Positions 17,200 through 26,156 of a stretch of 45,078 bases of DNA are shown here, one piece after another. Origin of the DNA: an uncultured Marivita sp. Lineage in GTDB: Bacteria; Pseudomonadota; Alphaproteobacteria; Rhodobacterales; Rhodobacteraceae. The stretch's first letter is position 1, and each line of letters opens with the position of its first letter. A program made the translations under genes and the position numbers. The DNA lies in contig CANNCS010000019.1 in NCBI GenBank assembly GCA_947503115.1, positions 1-45,078 of the forward strand, in the 5' to 3' direction. The notes under the pieces were generated by a model. It was not told the DNA's origin. It searched no databases and saw nothing but the letters and a program-made list of their open reading frames with translations.

Positions 17200-17375
17200 T
17201 TTTTAAGCCCCTCAAAATGTACTGTGTGCCATTGGCGCTGCGCCAAATCGAGTTGCAGCGTTAGCTTTCCGCGAAAGACGGACAGGGTCACAACCGAAAT
17301 CGCTTTGTGCTCAACGGCGGACCCTGGCCCAATAAGAGCGGGCACTGTTGTCAGGTTCTGCAAAAGTTGTCTCAT
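17196..17375 (-). CDS. Possible small protein, unknown
   Basis: A 59-codon frame from ATG 17375 to TGA 17196, with its stop overlapping the TTG start of the next gene. The sequence (MRQLLQNLTTVPALIGPGSA onward, ending TVHFEGLKN) has a plausible beta-rich composition but no family I recognise, and its ribosome-binding site is poor. The remainder of the 318-base gap before gcvP holds only the gcv terminator. It may be a leader or non-coding. Confidence 0.3.
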   Translation of the reverse strand: MRQLLQNLTTVPALIGPGSAVEHKAISVVTLSVFRGKLTLQLDLAQRQWHTVHFEGLKN

Positions 17376-17451
17376 ACCCGCGAAACGTAGCGCTGTCCGT
17401 TTTGTTGCAACGGCACCACCGGAAGTTTCCGCTTGCAACATGCAGTGACAA

Positions 17452-17480
17452 ATCAGGCCGGGCACATTGCCCGACCTGAT
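17452..17480 (-). terminator. Terminator of the gcvTHP operon
   Basis: atcaggccgggca (17452-17464) and tgcccgacctgat (17468-17480) form a 13-bp stem with one mismatch and loop CAT. On the minus strand it begins 38 bases after the gcvP stop and is followed by TTTGTC, a weak U-tract. Confidence 0.6.
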
Positions 17481-17517
17481 GTCTAAGTCACTCAAAGCTG
17501 TGCCTGCGGCGCTGCGG

Positions 17518-20361
17518 TTACTCTGCCGCCTCGGCATAGTCCTCCATCGGAGGGCAGGTGCAGATCAAATGCCGGTCACCATAAGCGTTGTCGACCCGGT
17601 TAACCGGCGGCCAGTACTTGTCGACCCGGAAGGCACCTTTTGGGAAACAGCCCTGCTCACGGCTATAAGGCCGGTCCCATTCACGCACGAGATCTTCCAT
17701 CGTATGTGGCGCAAGCTTGAGCGGGTTGACCTCGCGGTCCATCTCGCCCGCTTCGATCGCCCGGATCTCCTCGCGGATCGCCAGCATCGCATCACAGAAC
17801 CGGTCAAGCTCGGCCTTGGTCTCCGACTCCGTCGGTTCCACCATCAACGTGCCTGCAACAGGCCAACTCATCGTCGGCGCGTGGAAGCCCGCATCCATCA
17901 ATCGTTTCGCGATGTCTTCGACCGTGACTCCTGCGGATTTCTCGAACGGACGCACGTCCAAAATACACTCATGCGCCACACGGCCCTTTTCACCGCGATA
18001 CAGTACGTCGAACGCACCTTCGAGCCGCGTTGCGATGTAATTCGCGTTCAAGATCGCCACCCGCGTCGCCTGTGTCAGGCCCTCGCCCCCCATCATCAGG
18101 CAATACGCCCACGAAATCGGCAAGAGCGACGGCGACCCAAACGGCGCCGCGCTGACCGCGCCTTCGCCGGACACCGGATCACCCGGCAGGTGCGGGATCA
18201 GGTGCGCCTTCACACCAATCGGCCCCATGCCCGGCCCACCGCCACCATGCGGAATGCAGAACGTCTTGTGCAGGTTGAGGTGGCTCACATCCCCGCCCAG
18301 ATCACCGGGCCGCGAAAGACCAACCATGGCGTTCATGTTGGCCCCATCGATGTAGACCTGTCCACCATGCTCATGGGTGATCGCGCAGACGTCCTTGACC
18401 GTCCCTTCGAACACGCCGTGGGTCGACGGGTAAGTGATCATCGTCCCGGCAAGGTTCTCGGAATGCTGTTCCGCCTTGGCGCGGAAATCATCAAGGTCGA
18501 TAGAGCCGTTCTCGTCGCATTTCACCGGCACGACTTTCCAGCCGACCATCTGGGCCGAGGCTGGGTTTGTCCCATGCGCGTTGACCGGGATCAGGCAGAT
18601 GTTGCGATGCCCCTGCCCGTTCGCAGTGTGATAACCAGCAATCGACAACAGCCCTGCATACTCTCCTTGCGCACCTGAATTGGGCTGCATGGAAATCGCG
18701 TCATAGCCGGTGATGGTACACAGCTTTGCGTTCAGATCCCCGATGAGTGCATGATATCCGCGCACCTGATCATCGGGCACATACGGGTGAATATCGGCAA
18801 ACTCGCGCCAGCTCACAGGCATCATCTCGGCCGCCGAATTAAGCTTCATCGTGCAGGACCCAAGCGGTATCATCGCCCGGTCGAGCGCCAGATCGCGATC
18901 TGCCAGACGGCGCATGTAGCGCATCATCTCGGTCTCGGCGCGGTTCATATGGAACACGTCATGTTGCAGGTACTCGGAGGTGCGGATCAAACCATCCGGC
19001 AAGCGGTATTCCGGCGTCAGATCATCATCGTTCTTAAGAAGACCAAAGGCGCGCCAGACCGCCTCAATGGTCGCCGGGCGCGATTTCTCGTCCAGAGTGA
19101 TCCCGATCTTGGTCTTGCCGACGGCCCGCAGGTTCAACCCTTCCCGCACCGCCGCCTGCAACACGCCACGCTGCAAGAGGCCCACATCGACAGTGATCGT
19201 ATCGAAATACGCCTCGGGTTCCACCTTGAAACCCGCCGCTTCCAACCCCTTGGCCATTCGCACCGTCTTCCGGTGGATACGCTGCGCAATCGCCCGCAAA
19301 CCCTTGGGCCCGTGGAATACAGCATAGAACCCGGCCATCACCGCCAGAAGCGCCTGCGCAGTACAAACATTCGACGTCGCCTTTTCCCGGCGGATGTGCT
19401 GTTCGCGTGTTTGCAAGGCAAGGCGGTACGCCTTGTTGCCATGGCTGTCGATGGAAATCCCCACGATCCGTCCCGGCATCGCCCGCTTATACTCGTCTTT
19501 CGTCGCCATGTAGGCCGCGTGAGGGCCACCATAGCCAAGCGGAATGCCGAACCGCTGGGTCGATCCCACAGCGATATCCGCCCCCATGGCACCCGGCTCT
19601 TTGAGCAGACATAGCGCCATCGGATCGGCCGACATGATGGCAATCGCACGAGCACCATGCAGCTTCGCAATATCATCGGTGAAATCGCGCAGGTGGCCGT
19701 GGGTGCCCGGATACTGGAAGATCGCGCCGAACACCGCCTCTGTATCCATATCGGCCACATCGCCAACGATCACCTCGATCCCCAAGGGTGCGGCACGGGT
19801 TTTCATGACCGAGATGTTCTGCGGATGACAGTTCTCGTCTACAAAGAACGCGGTGGCCTTCGACTTCGCAACCCGCTGCGCCATCGTCATCGCCTCAGCA
19901 CAGGCCGTCGCTTCGTCCAACAGTGATGCGTTCGCAATCTCCAGGCCGGTCAGGTCGCTGACCATGGTCTGATAATTCAACAGCGCCTCAAGGCGCCCTT
20001 GGCTGATCTCGGGCTGATACGGCGTATAGGCCGTGTACCAGGCCGGGTTTTCAAAGATGTTCCGCTGGATCGCTGGCGGAGTGACCGTGCCGTGATACCC
20101 CATCCCGATCAACGAGGTCAGAACCTCGTTCTGCGACGCGGTCTCGCGCATGTGGTACAGCAACTCCCGTTCGGAAAGCGCTTTGCCGAAATCCAGCGGC
20201 TCAGCCTGGCGGATGCTTTCGGGTACGGTCTGCGAGATCAGGTCGTCAAGCTTTGACACCCCGACCGAAGCCAGCATCTCGGCCATCTCGGCAGGGGATG
20301 GGCCGATGTGCCGCCGGTTGGCAAAATCATACGGCAGATAGTCGATGGCATCATAACCCAT
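17518..20361 (-). CDS. gcvP: Glycine dehydrogenase (decarboxylating), P protein
   Basis: A 947-residue PLP enzyme of the glycine cleavage system. It decarboxylates glycine and passes the aminomethyl group to lipoyl-GcvH. The PLP lysine is Lys699 in [16 protein letters not shown], and the glycine-rich loop and the N-terminal half ([14 protein letters not shown]) are complete, so this is the single-chain form. The ATG at 20361 follows AAGGAG at ideal spacing. It is the last gene of gcvT-gcvH-gcvP and is followed by a hairpin terminator at 17452-17480. Confidence 0.98.
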   Translation of the reverse strand: MGYDAIDYLPYDFANRRHIGPSPAEMAEMLASVGVSKLDDLISQTVPESIRQAEPLDFGKALSERELLYHMRETASQNEVLTSLIGMGYHGTVTPPAIQRNIFENPAWYTAYTPYQPEISQGRLEALLNYQTMVSDLTGLEIANASLLDEATACAEAMTMAQRVAKSKATAFFVDENCHPQNISVMKTRAAPLGIEVIVGDVADMDTEAVFGAIFQYPGTHGHLRDFTDDIAKLHGARAIAIMSADPMALCLLKEPGAMGADIAVGSTQRFGIPLGYGGPHAAYMATKDEYKRAMPGRIVGISIDSHGNKAYRLALQTREQHIRREKATSNVCTAQALLAVMAGFYAVFHGPKGLRAIAQRIHRKTVRMAKGLEAAGFKVEPEAYFDTITVDVGLLQRGVLQAAVREGLNLRAVGKTKIGITLDEKSRPATIEAVWRAFGLLKNDDDLTPEYRLPDGLIRTSEYLQHDVFHMNRAETEMMRYMRRLADRDLALDRAMIPLGSCTMKLNSAAEMMPVSWREFADIHPYVPDDQVRGYHALIGDLNAKLCTITGYDAISMQPNSGAQGEYAGLLSIAGYHTANGQGHRNICLIPVNAHGTNPASAQMVGWKVVPVKCDENGSIDLDDFRAKAEQHSENLAGTMITYPSTHGVFEGTVKDVCAITHEHGGQVYIDGANMNAMVGLSRPGDLGGDVSHLNLHKTFCIPHGGGGPGMGPIGVKAHLIPHLPGDPVSGEGAVSAAPFGSPSLLPISWAYCLMMGGEGLTQATRVAILNANYIATRLEGAFDVLYRGEKGRVAHECILDVRPFEKSAGVTVEDIAKRLMDAGFHAPTMSWPVAGTLMVEPTESETKAELDRFCDAMLAIREEIRAIEAGEMDREVNPLKLAPHTMEDLVREWDRPYSREQGCFPKGAFRVDKYWPPVNRVDNAYGDRHLICTCPPMEDYAEAAE

Positions 20362-20401
20362 ATCGCTCTCCTTGCGGTTCGGAGCGGTGCACCGCCCCCT
20401 G

Positions 20402-20420
20402 CTTCTTCTTTTTCCAAATA
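20402..20420 (-). repeat. A-rich motif in the gcvH-gcvP gap
   Basis: On the minus strand the gap carries TATTTGGAAAAAGAAGAAG, a purine-rich AT island in GC-rich DNA. From memory, similar 'ATTTGGAAAAAGAAGAAG' strings recur in gaps of Rhodobacterales genomes; it is single-copy in this window as far as I can see. A short hairpin, gggcgga/tccgccc (20469-20486), lies nearer to the gcvH stop. Both could affect mRNA stability between the cistrons. Confidence 0.35.
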
Positions 20421-20495
20421 TGCCCGCGCGACGGCAACCAGAGGGCCATTCAGCCGGGGCGGTGCGAAGGGCGGACAACTCCGCCCCTCAAACGA

Positions 20496-20855
20496 TCAGC
20501 CGATGTATTTCTTGTACGCGGCTTCATCCATCAAGTCGTCCAGCGCCGACATGTCCTCGATCTTCATCTTGAAGAACCAAGCTTCGCCCTCGGCGTCTTC
20601 ATTGACTTTGCCGGGCTCATCCACCAGCGCCTCGTTAACCTCGGTGATCTCGCCATCAAGTGGCGCAAGAATATCCGACGCGGCCTTGACCGACTCGATC
20701 ACCACAACCTCGTCATCTTTGCTGACGGTGGTGCCCTCATCGGGCAGTTCGATGAACACCACATCGCCCAATTGCTCTGCGGCATGTGCCGTGATGCCAA
20801 CAACCACTTCGTCGCCGTCGACGCGCAGCCATTCATGTTCTTCGGTGAATTTCAT
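20496..20855 (-). CDS. gcvH: Glycine cleavage system H protein
   Basis: A 119-residue lipoyl carrier shuttling the aminomethyl intermediate between GcvP, GcvT and the L protein. The lipoylated lysine is Lys57 in [11 protein letters not shown]. The N terminus ([15 protein letters not shown]) and C terminus (AYKKYIG) are typical. The ATG at 20855 has an AGAGGGA ribosome-binding site. It lies 19 bases after gcvT and 134 bases before gcvP, all on the same strand. Confidence 0.97.
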   Translation of the reverse strand: MKFTEEHEWLRVDGDEVVVGITAHAAEQLGDVVFIELPDEGTTVSKDDEVVVIESVKAASDILAPLDGEITEVNEALVDEPGKVNEDAEGEAWFFKMKIEDMSALDDLMDEAAYKKYIG

Positions 20856-20874
20856 ATGGTCCCTCTTGGTGTGA

Positions 20875-21999
20875 TTATCGTTTGAACCCTGCCGCCACAA
20901 AGGGCAGCTTGGCAACAGAAACAGGCAGGCGTTTTCCGCGAACTTCGCCAAAAAGCGCGGTGCCGACCTCGGCATGGGCGGCATTGACATAGCCCATCGC
21001 TATGGGTGCGCCGACGGTTGGGCCAAACCCGCCCGACGTGACAGTGCCAACCGGGGTTTCTGCGTCGGCTGAGGCGAAAAGCTCTGTGCCTTCTCGCATC
21101 GGCGCACGGCCTTCGGGAAGAAGACCAACACGCTTGCGTGAAACGCCGTCCGCCATATCGCTCAAGATGCGCGCGGCACCGGGGAACCCGCCCTCGCGGT
21201 CGCCGCCAGCACGGCGGACCTTCTGGATGCCCCAGGTCAAGCCACCTTCGACCGGCGACGTGGTGTCGTCGATGTCATGCCCATAAAGGCACAACCCCGC
21301 CTCAAGACGTAGCGAATCCCGCGCGCCAAGACCGATGGCCTCAACATCCTCGTGCGCCAACAACGCCTGCGCGAGGTCTTTGGCAGCCGCCAAAGGAACG
21401 GATATCTCATATCCGTCTTCCCCAGTGTAACCCGACCGCGACACCCAGCATTCCGCACCGGCAATCGGCACAGTCGCCACGTCCATGAACCGCATTTCGG
21501 CCAATGACGGGTGATGCTCTGCCAACACCGCTTCGGCCTTCGGGCCTTGCAATGCCAACAGCGCGCGGTTTTCCAAAAGCTTGACCGTCACCTCTGGCTC
21601 CAGCGCGGCGCGCATCCGCGCCACATCCGCGTCCTTGCAGGCCGCATTGACCACGACGAAAAGGTGGTCGCCCCGATTGGCGAACATCAGGTCGTCTTCG
21701 ATCCCACCTGCATCATTGGTGAAGAAGCCATAACGCTGGCGGCCCTCAGTCAATCCTGACACATCTTGAGGGATCAAGCGTTCCAAAGCCGCCTTGGCGA
21801 TTTCAGGGTCGTCAGCCCGCAGGATGACCTGCCCCATATGGCTGACATCGAACAGACCAGCGGCCGCCCGACAATGCAGGTGTTCCTTCATCACACCGGC
21901 TTTGTATTGAACCGGCATTTCATAGCCCGCAAACGGGACCATCTTTGCGCCGAGCGCAATATGCAGATCGTATAGCGGTGTGAGTTTCAAATCGCTCAC
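20875..21999 (-). CDS. gcvT: Aminomethyltransferase, glycine cleavage T protein
   Basis: A 374-residue tetrahydrofolate-dependent enzyme that releases ammonia and forms 5,10-methylene-THF from the GcvH-bound intermediate. The N terminus ([20 protein letters not shown]), SHMGQV, the folate-site region [12 protein letters not shown] and the C-terminal [11 protein letters not shown] are all family hallmarks. It starts with GTG at 21999, eight bases after AAGGGA. It is first in the operon, directly downstream of a glycine riboswitch. Confidence 0.97.
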   Translation of the reverse strand: MSDLKLTPLYDLHIALGAKMVPFAGYEMPVQYKAGVMKEHLHCRAAAGLFDVSHMGQVILRADDPEIAKAALERLIPQDVSGLTEGRQRYGFFTNDAGGIEDDLMFANRGDHLFVVVNAACKDADVARMRAALEPEVTVKLLENRALLALQGPKAEAVLAEHHPSLAEMRFMDVATVPIAGAECWVSRSGYTGEDGYEISVPLAAAKDLAQALLAHEDVEAIGLGARDSLRLEAGLCLYGHDIDDTTSPVEGGLTWGIQKVRRAGGDREGGFPGAARILSDMADGVSRKRVGLLPEGRAPMREGTELFASADAETPVGTVTSGGFGPTVGAPIAMGYVNAAHAEVGTALFGEVRGKRLPVSVAKLPFVAAGFKR

Positions 22000-22082
22000 G
22001 CGGCATCCCTTCGTGTCAGACCGGGTGCATGTGATACGACACCGGCATATTCCAAACCGCGCAAAATGCGCGTTCGTCCTAT

Positions 22083-22240
22083 GCCCCCTCTGTCCTTTCG
22101 CCTGAGATCGTTATCCCTTCGGCGTTCCGGGTCAGGCCCGAAATCTCTCCAGAGTTTATGTCCGCGACGGTCCTTCGGCCTGAGAGTTTCCGGGGGCGGT
22201 TGCTCCTTCGGCACCGGTCAAGACCGGTTCTCCCATCGTG
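22083..22240 (-). promoter_or_regulatory. Tandem glycine riboswitch in the gcvT leader
   Basis: On the minus strand two consecutive aptamers are visible. The first runs from GGGAGAACCGGTC through GCCGAAGGAGCAACC to AAACTCTCAGGC and AAGGACC. The second runs from CTCTGGAGAG through CGCCGAAGGGATAA to ATCTCAGGCGAAAGGACAGAGGG. The CCGAAGG and CTCAGGC-AAAGGAC pieces are the core of the gcvT class. A short hairpin, cgcgca/tgcgcg (22072-22058), between the second aptamer and the GTG start is the likely expression platform. Glycine binding is expected to turn the operon on. Confidence 0.95.
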
Positions 22241-22282
22241 GATGTATGCAGTGGTAGACCGTTTTCATCACGGCCTCAAGTC

Positions 22283-22753
22283 TCAAACTGCAAGCGCGGC
22301 CTCTCGGGCGGTGCAGGCACGTTCCGGGTTGAGGATGTCCAGAAGATCGGCGTTGGTACAGACTAAGGCGTCCAACGTGATTGGATCAAGCGACTGGTAG
22401 AACGCCTCAACCGCGTCAGTCAGAGCGGTGCGCAGACGACATGCCTCGGTCAACGGACAGGTGTTGTCGACATCGGCAAAACACTCGGCCAACGGCACCG
22501 GCGCTTCGAGTACGCGAAACACGTCACCGATATTGATCTGCTCCGCTGGTCGACCCAACGACAATCCGCCATTGCGTCCGCGCTGTGTATGAAGGAACCC
22601 AAGCTGTCCGAGTTGGTTAATCACCTGAGCAAGATGGTTTTCCGAGGCATTGCAACGCTCTGCGATTTCAGCCTTTGTCACAAGACGCCCGGTATTGGCG
22701 GCACAAAACATGAGGACACGCATCGCGATGTTGGTTCGTTTGGTGACACGCAA
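22283..22753 (-). CDS. Rrf2-family iron-sulfur regulator, NsrR-like
   Basis: About 156 residues. The winged helix is clear (TKRTNIAMRVLMFCA, EIAERCNASENHLAQVINQL, RGRNGGLSLG). The cluster loop has three cysteines, C-x7-C-x5-C, in ECFADVDNTCPLTEACRL. The PLTEACRL...AVEAFYQSLDPITLDALV part closely resembles NsrR, the NO-sensing repressor. A TTG start at 22753 with GAAAGG nine bases upstream matches the usual N terminus of the family; ATG 22762 is an alternative, and a TTG at 22801 would extend it further. It is divergent from the gamma-glutamylcyclotransferase-like gene across an FNR-type palindrome. Confidence 0.88.
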   Translation of the reverse strand: MRVTKRTNIAMRVLMFCAANTGRLVTKAEIAERCNASENHLAQVINQLGQLGFLHTQRGRNGGLSLGRPAEQINIGDVFRVLEAPVPLAECFADVDNTCPLTEACRLRTALTDAVEAFYQSLDPITLDALVCTNADLLDILNPERACTAREAALAV

Positions 22754-22809
22754 GGCAATCATCCTTTCAGTTCGGTTGGCCAAACCTACTGTCTCATGCA
22801 AAGTTGTCT

Positions 22810-22823
22810 TTGATATACATCAA
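22810..22823. promoter_or_regulatory. FNR-type operator TTGAT-N4-ATCAA
   Basis: TTGATatacATCAA is a perfect match to the FNR/FnrL consensus palindrome. It lies 57 bases upstream of the TTG start chosen for the Rrf2 regulator and 23 bases upstream of the GTG of the divergent gene, so it is placed to activate the regulator and possibly block the other. NO-responsive Dnr/NnrR proteins recognise similar half-sites. Confidence 0.7.
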
Positions 22824-22845
22824 CCGTTTCAGAGCAGTTAACCCC

Positions 22846-23409
22846 GTGAAGCACCCTCATTTCTTCGGTTACGGATCACTCGTGAACCGCAATACACACA
22901 GCTTTGCCCCCATTCACCCCTCGCGTATCACGGGCTGGCGGCGCATCTGGCAACGCGCGCCAAACCGACCCGCCGCCTTTCTCTCGGTGATTGTAGACCC
23001 CGACAGCGTCATCGACGGGGTGATCGCCCCGGTGCCGAATGACGACTGGGTGGCACTGGATGAACGTGAGTTTTCCTACGCACGGCTTGCCGTAACCGAC
23101 GCCGTGCAGCACGCAGCAAGCGATGTACGAGACATCTCGATCTACGCAATTCCACCAGAAAACACGGCCCCACCAGACAAGAACCACCCAATCCTGCTTA
23201 GCTATGTTGATGCTGTTCTGCAGGGCTACCTTCGCGAGTTTGGCGAAACCGGGGCCGAACATTTCTGCGCCAGCACCGACGGCTGGGACACGCCTGTACG
23301 GAACGACCGCACTGATCCTGTCTATCCCCGCGCCCAAGGGCTCACCACGACCGAGAGAACTTTCGTCGATGACATGTTGCTGACCCTGCGCGCCAAGGTG
23401 TTTGCCTGA
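22846..23409 (+). CDS. Gamma-glutamylcyclotransferase-like protein
   Basis: 187 residues with the GGCT-fold signature FFGYGSLVN near the N terminus. It also has a Glu in the conserved region ALDEREFSYARLAV. The family removes gamma-glutamyl groups as 5-oxoproline, but many bacterial members have unknown substrates. The GTG at 22846 was chosen because it sits right before the conserved HFFGYGSL strand; the frame is open further upstream through the FNR-type site, which argues against an earlier start. The stop overlaps the ATG of the DUF2254 gene by one base. Confidence 0.8.
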   Translation: MKHPHFFGYGSLVNRNTHSFAPIHPSRITGWRRIWQRAPNRPAAFLSVIVDPDSVIDGVIAPVPNDDWVALDEREFSYARLAVTDAVQHAASDVRDISIYAIPPENTAPPDKNHPILLSYVDAVLQGYLREFGETGAEHFCASTDGWDTPVRNDRTDPVYPRAQGLTTTERTFVDDMLLTLRAKVFA

Positions 23410-24656
23410 TGCGAGAACGACTCTGGCTTTGGCTGTCCCGGCTCTGGCGACGCCCCGGCATCCGAATCTCGGCGTTCGGTGGCGCTGCTTTGCTTGTGGC
23501 GCTGATCGCACCACTCCTGGATCAGACCCTGCCCAGTTCACTGGCAGAGCGGTTCTCCCGCGACGCGGTTCTGCCGATCCTCAACATCCTTGCCTCATCG
23601 ATGCTGGCAGTCACCACCTTTTCGCTGGGCATCATGGTACAAGCGTTTCGCTCAGCCGCAGGTCAGGCCACGCCGCGTGTGTACCGACTTCTGATGCAGG
23701 ACATGACAACGCTCAACGTGATGTCAGCCTTCGTCGGCGCGTTCCTCTTTTCGCTCGCCTCTATCGTCATGTTCCGCGCCGGGTTCTACGGCGATTCTGC
23801 AGCGGTAATTGTATTTGCAATGACGATGGTATGCATCCTGCTGATCGTCGTGGCGATCCTGCGCTGGATCGCGCATCTCAGCCAATTGGGCAGCCTGCAC
23901 CACACCCTCACACTGGTGGAAAGATCCGCCACTCAACCGCTGGAACGGCTGGCCAAAACTCCCAACCTTGGCGCCCGCCCCGCCAGCGATGCGCCGCGCG
24001 CACCGGACGATGCAAAGGCGCTCCGCTCCCTGGAGTCTGGCTATGTACAATTCATCAGTCTTGCCGAACTCAATGAACAACTCAAAAAGCAGGGTGCAAC
24101 ACTCTGGGTCTACACGCCTCCTGGCAGTTGGGTGCTCAAGGGCACACCATTGGCCTATGTCGAAGGCGAATGCGACCTAAGTGCGCTGCTTGAGAATTTC
24201 ACCTTGGGTGATGAACGCACGGTCGAACAAGACGCGCGCTTTGGTCTCGTCATCCTGTCCGAAGTCGCATCGCGCGCGCTGTCGCCCGGTGTGAACGACC
24301 CCGGAACGGCCATCGACGTGATCCACCGCATCGAACGTATTCTGTGGTCAATGGGCCAAGGAATGAGCGACCCGAAACGCGACACCAAACCCCAGTTCGA
24401 GCGGGTGATCATCGGCACTGTGTCAGCCACTAATCTGCTACATGACGGGTTCGCCAGCTTGATGCAGGACGGTGGCGACCGATTCGATGTGATGGCGCAG
24501 ATGCTCAAGGCTGCAAATCGGCTCAGCAAAAGCGATTGGCCAGATTTGGCGAACGCCGCCAAAGAAACCCGGACTGCCACGCTGGGGATCATCGACCGCC
24601 GGATCGACGACCCCGACGCGGTCAAAGCCCTGCATCAGAAAGCCAAAGAGACTTAG
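23409..24656 (+). CDS. DUF2254 membrane protein
   Basis: A 415-residue predicted inner-membrane protein. Four hydrophobic segments lie in the N-terminal half (around residues 21-37, 58-75, 103-122, 133-155). A soluble region of about 240 residues follows, with LRSLESGYVQFISL, then ASRALSPGVNDPGTAIDVIH and GDRFDVMAQML. The pair 'SGYVQ...' and 'SPGVNDPGTA' is the hallmark I associate with DUF2254. Function unknown. It starts at the stop of the upstream gene (TGATG) and its last four bases overlap the end of gltX on the other strand. Confidence 0.88.
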   Translation: MRERLWLWLSRLWRRPGIRISAFGGAALLVALIAPLLDQTLPSSLAERFSRDAVLPILNILASSMLAVTTFSLGIMVQAFRSAAGQATPRVYRLLMQDMTTLNVMSAFVGAFLFSLASIVMFRAGFYGDSAAVIVFAMTMVCILLIVVAILRWIAHLSQLGSLHHTLTLVERSATQPLERLAKTPNLGARPASDAPRAPDDAKALRSLESGYVQFISLAELNEQLKKQGATLWVYTPPGSWVLKGTPLAYVEGECDLSALLENFTLGDERTVEQDARFGLVILSEVASRALSPGVNDPGTAIDVIHRIERILWSMGQGMSDPKRDTKPQFERVIIGTVSATNLLHDGFASLMQDGGDRFDVMAQMLKAANRLSKSDWPDLANAAKETRTATLGIIDRRIDDPDAVKALHQKAKET

Positions 24657-25990
24657 GCTTTCGCCAGCTTGCGTGCCGGAATGGTCTGCAACAGCGGCAA
24701 CAGATCGGCCATTTCCGGTCCTCGCTCCTGCCCAGTCAGTGCCTTGCGCAATGGCATGAACAGACCTTTGCCCTTTCGGCCCGTCGCCTCTTTCACGGCG
24801 CTTGTCCACGTGCTCCACGCATCCGGGCCAAGCGGACCATCAGGAAGCAGTGCCATCGCCTCGGAAATGAACTCCGCGTCTTCGTCGGCAATCATCGGTT
24901 CCGCACCGTTCGCGCAAAGATCCCACCACTTGGCGATGTCGCGCCGCGTGGTGATGTTTTCCCGTGCCACGGTCCAGAAGGCCTCAGCCTTGTCAGCAGG
25001 GACCCCCAGCGCATCCAGATCGGCTTTGACTGCGGTCGCATCCAACCCGTGCAGTTTGCGCGCTGTCAGCGGGAACAAGTCTTCGTGGTCGAACTTGGTC
25101 GGCGCCGACCCGAACTGGCTCAGGTCGAACCCATCCGCAATTTCTTCCAGTGACATCCGCAATTCGACCGGCTGCGACGACCCAAGACGCGCCATCAGGC
25201 TCAAAAGCGCCTCAGGCTCTACGCCCTGCTCGCGCAGATCACGCAGCGCCAAGGTGCCCAGACGCTTGGACAGCGACTCGCCCTGCGGCCCAGTCAACAG
25301 CGAATGGTGTGCGAACGACGGCACAGTGCCGCCCAGTGCACGAATGATTTGGATCTGGGTCGCAGTGTTGGTCACGTGATCCGACCCGCGTACGACATGG
25401 CTCACGCCCATCTCGGTGTCGTCGACGACCGAAGCCAACGTGTAAAGGATTTGCTTGTCCGCACGGATCAGCACCGGGTCGCTGACACTGGCCGCATCAA
25501 TCGAGATGTCGCCAAGGATACCATCGGTCCACTCAATCCGCTCCTGATCGAGCTTGAACCGCCAGACGCCACTGCCTCGCTCGGCCCGTAGTTTGGCTTT
25601 GTCATCCTCTGACAACGCCAACGCAGCGCGGTCATAAACCGGCGGTTTGCCCATGTTGAGCTGCTTCTTGCGCTTGAGGTCCAGTTCGGTCGGAGTTTCG
25701 AAGGCCTCGTAGAACCGTCCCATTTCGCGCAACTTGTCGGCCGCAGCATGGTATTGGTCCAACCGCTCAGACTGACGTTCCACCCGATCCCATGTCAGGC
25801 CAAGCCACTCCAGATCATACTTGAGCGCATCGACATATTCTTCCTTAGACCGCTCTGGATCGGTGTCGTCGATGCGCAGGATGAACGTGCCGCCGGATTT
25901 GCGGGCGATCAGGTGGTTAAACAAGGCGGTGCGCAGGTTGCCGACGTGGATGTAACCGGTGGGCGATGGCGCGAAACGGGTGGTGGTCAT
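24653..25990 (-). CDS. gltX: Glutamate--tRNA ligase
   Basis: A 445-residue class I aminoacyl-tRNA synthetase charging tRNA-Glu. The HIGH-type motif is HVGN at 15-18 (PSPTGYIHVGNLRTA) and the KMSKS-type motif is SLSKR at 239-243. The catalytic FILRIDDTDPERS is intact. There are no cysteines for the zinc site that some GluRS enzymes carry, and the C-terminal anticodon-binding half is present. Many alphaproteobacteria carry two gltX genes, and this HVGN form may be one of them. It is convergent with the DUF2254 gene with a four-base overlap. Confidence 0.96.
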   Translation of the reverse strand: MTTTRFAPSPTGYIHVGNLRTALFNHLIARKSGGTFILRIDDTDPERSKEEYVDALKYDLEWLGLTWDRVERQSERLDQYHAAADKLREMGRFYEAFETPTELDLKRKKQLNMGKPPVYDRAALALSEDDKAKLRAERGSGVWRFKLDQERIEWTDGILGDISIDAASVSDPVLIRADKQILYTLASVVDDTEMGVSHVVRGSDHVTNTATQIQIIRALGGTVPSFAHHSLLTGPQGESLSKRLGTLALRDLREQGVEPEALLSLMARLGSSQPVELRMSLEEIADGFDLSQFGSAPTKFDHEDLFPLTARKLHGLDATAVKADLDALGVPADKAEAFWTVARENITTRRDIAKWWDLCANGAEPMIADEDAEFISEAMALLPDGPLGPDAWSTWTSAVKEATGRKGKGLFMPLRKALTGQERGPEMADLLPLLQTIPARKLAKA

Positions 25991-26156
25991 GGACTATGTC
26001 TCCTGTTGTTCGCGCTTTCACACATAGGGACGCTTTTGTCCAGAAACCCCGCAGCGAAGTCCTGAAACCACGCGGTGTCACGAAGGCGTGAATAAGCAAG
26101 CTTTGTTCCGTTTAGCTGCTACGTTCGTTCTTATTAAAACTAGGGGAGCAATCATA

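Noticed and set aside
17467-18678. Long open frame on the plus strand opposite gcvP
   Set aside because: It is antisense to a well-supported gcvP with normal codon use, and its Arg/His-rich translation matches no family; it is a GC-bias shadow.
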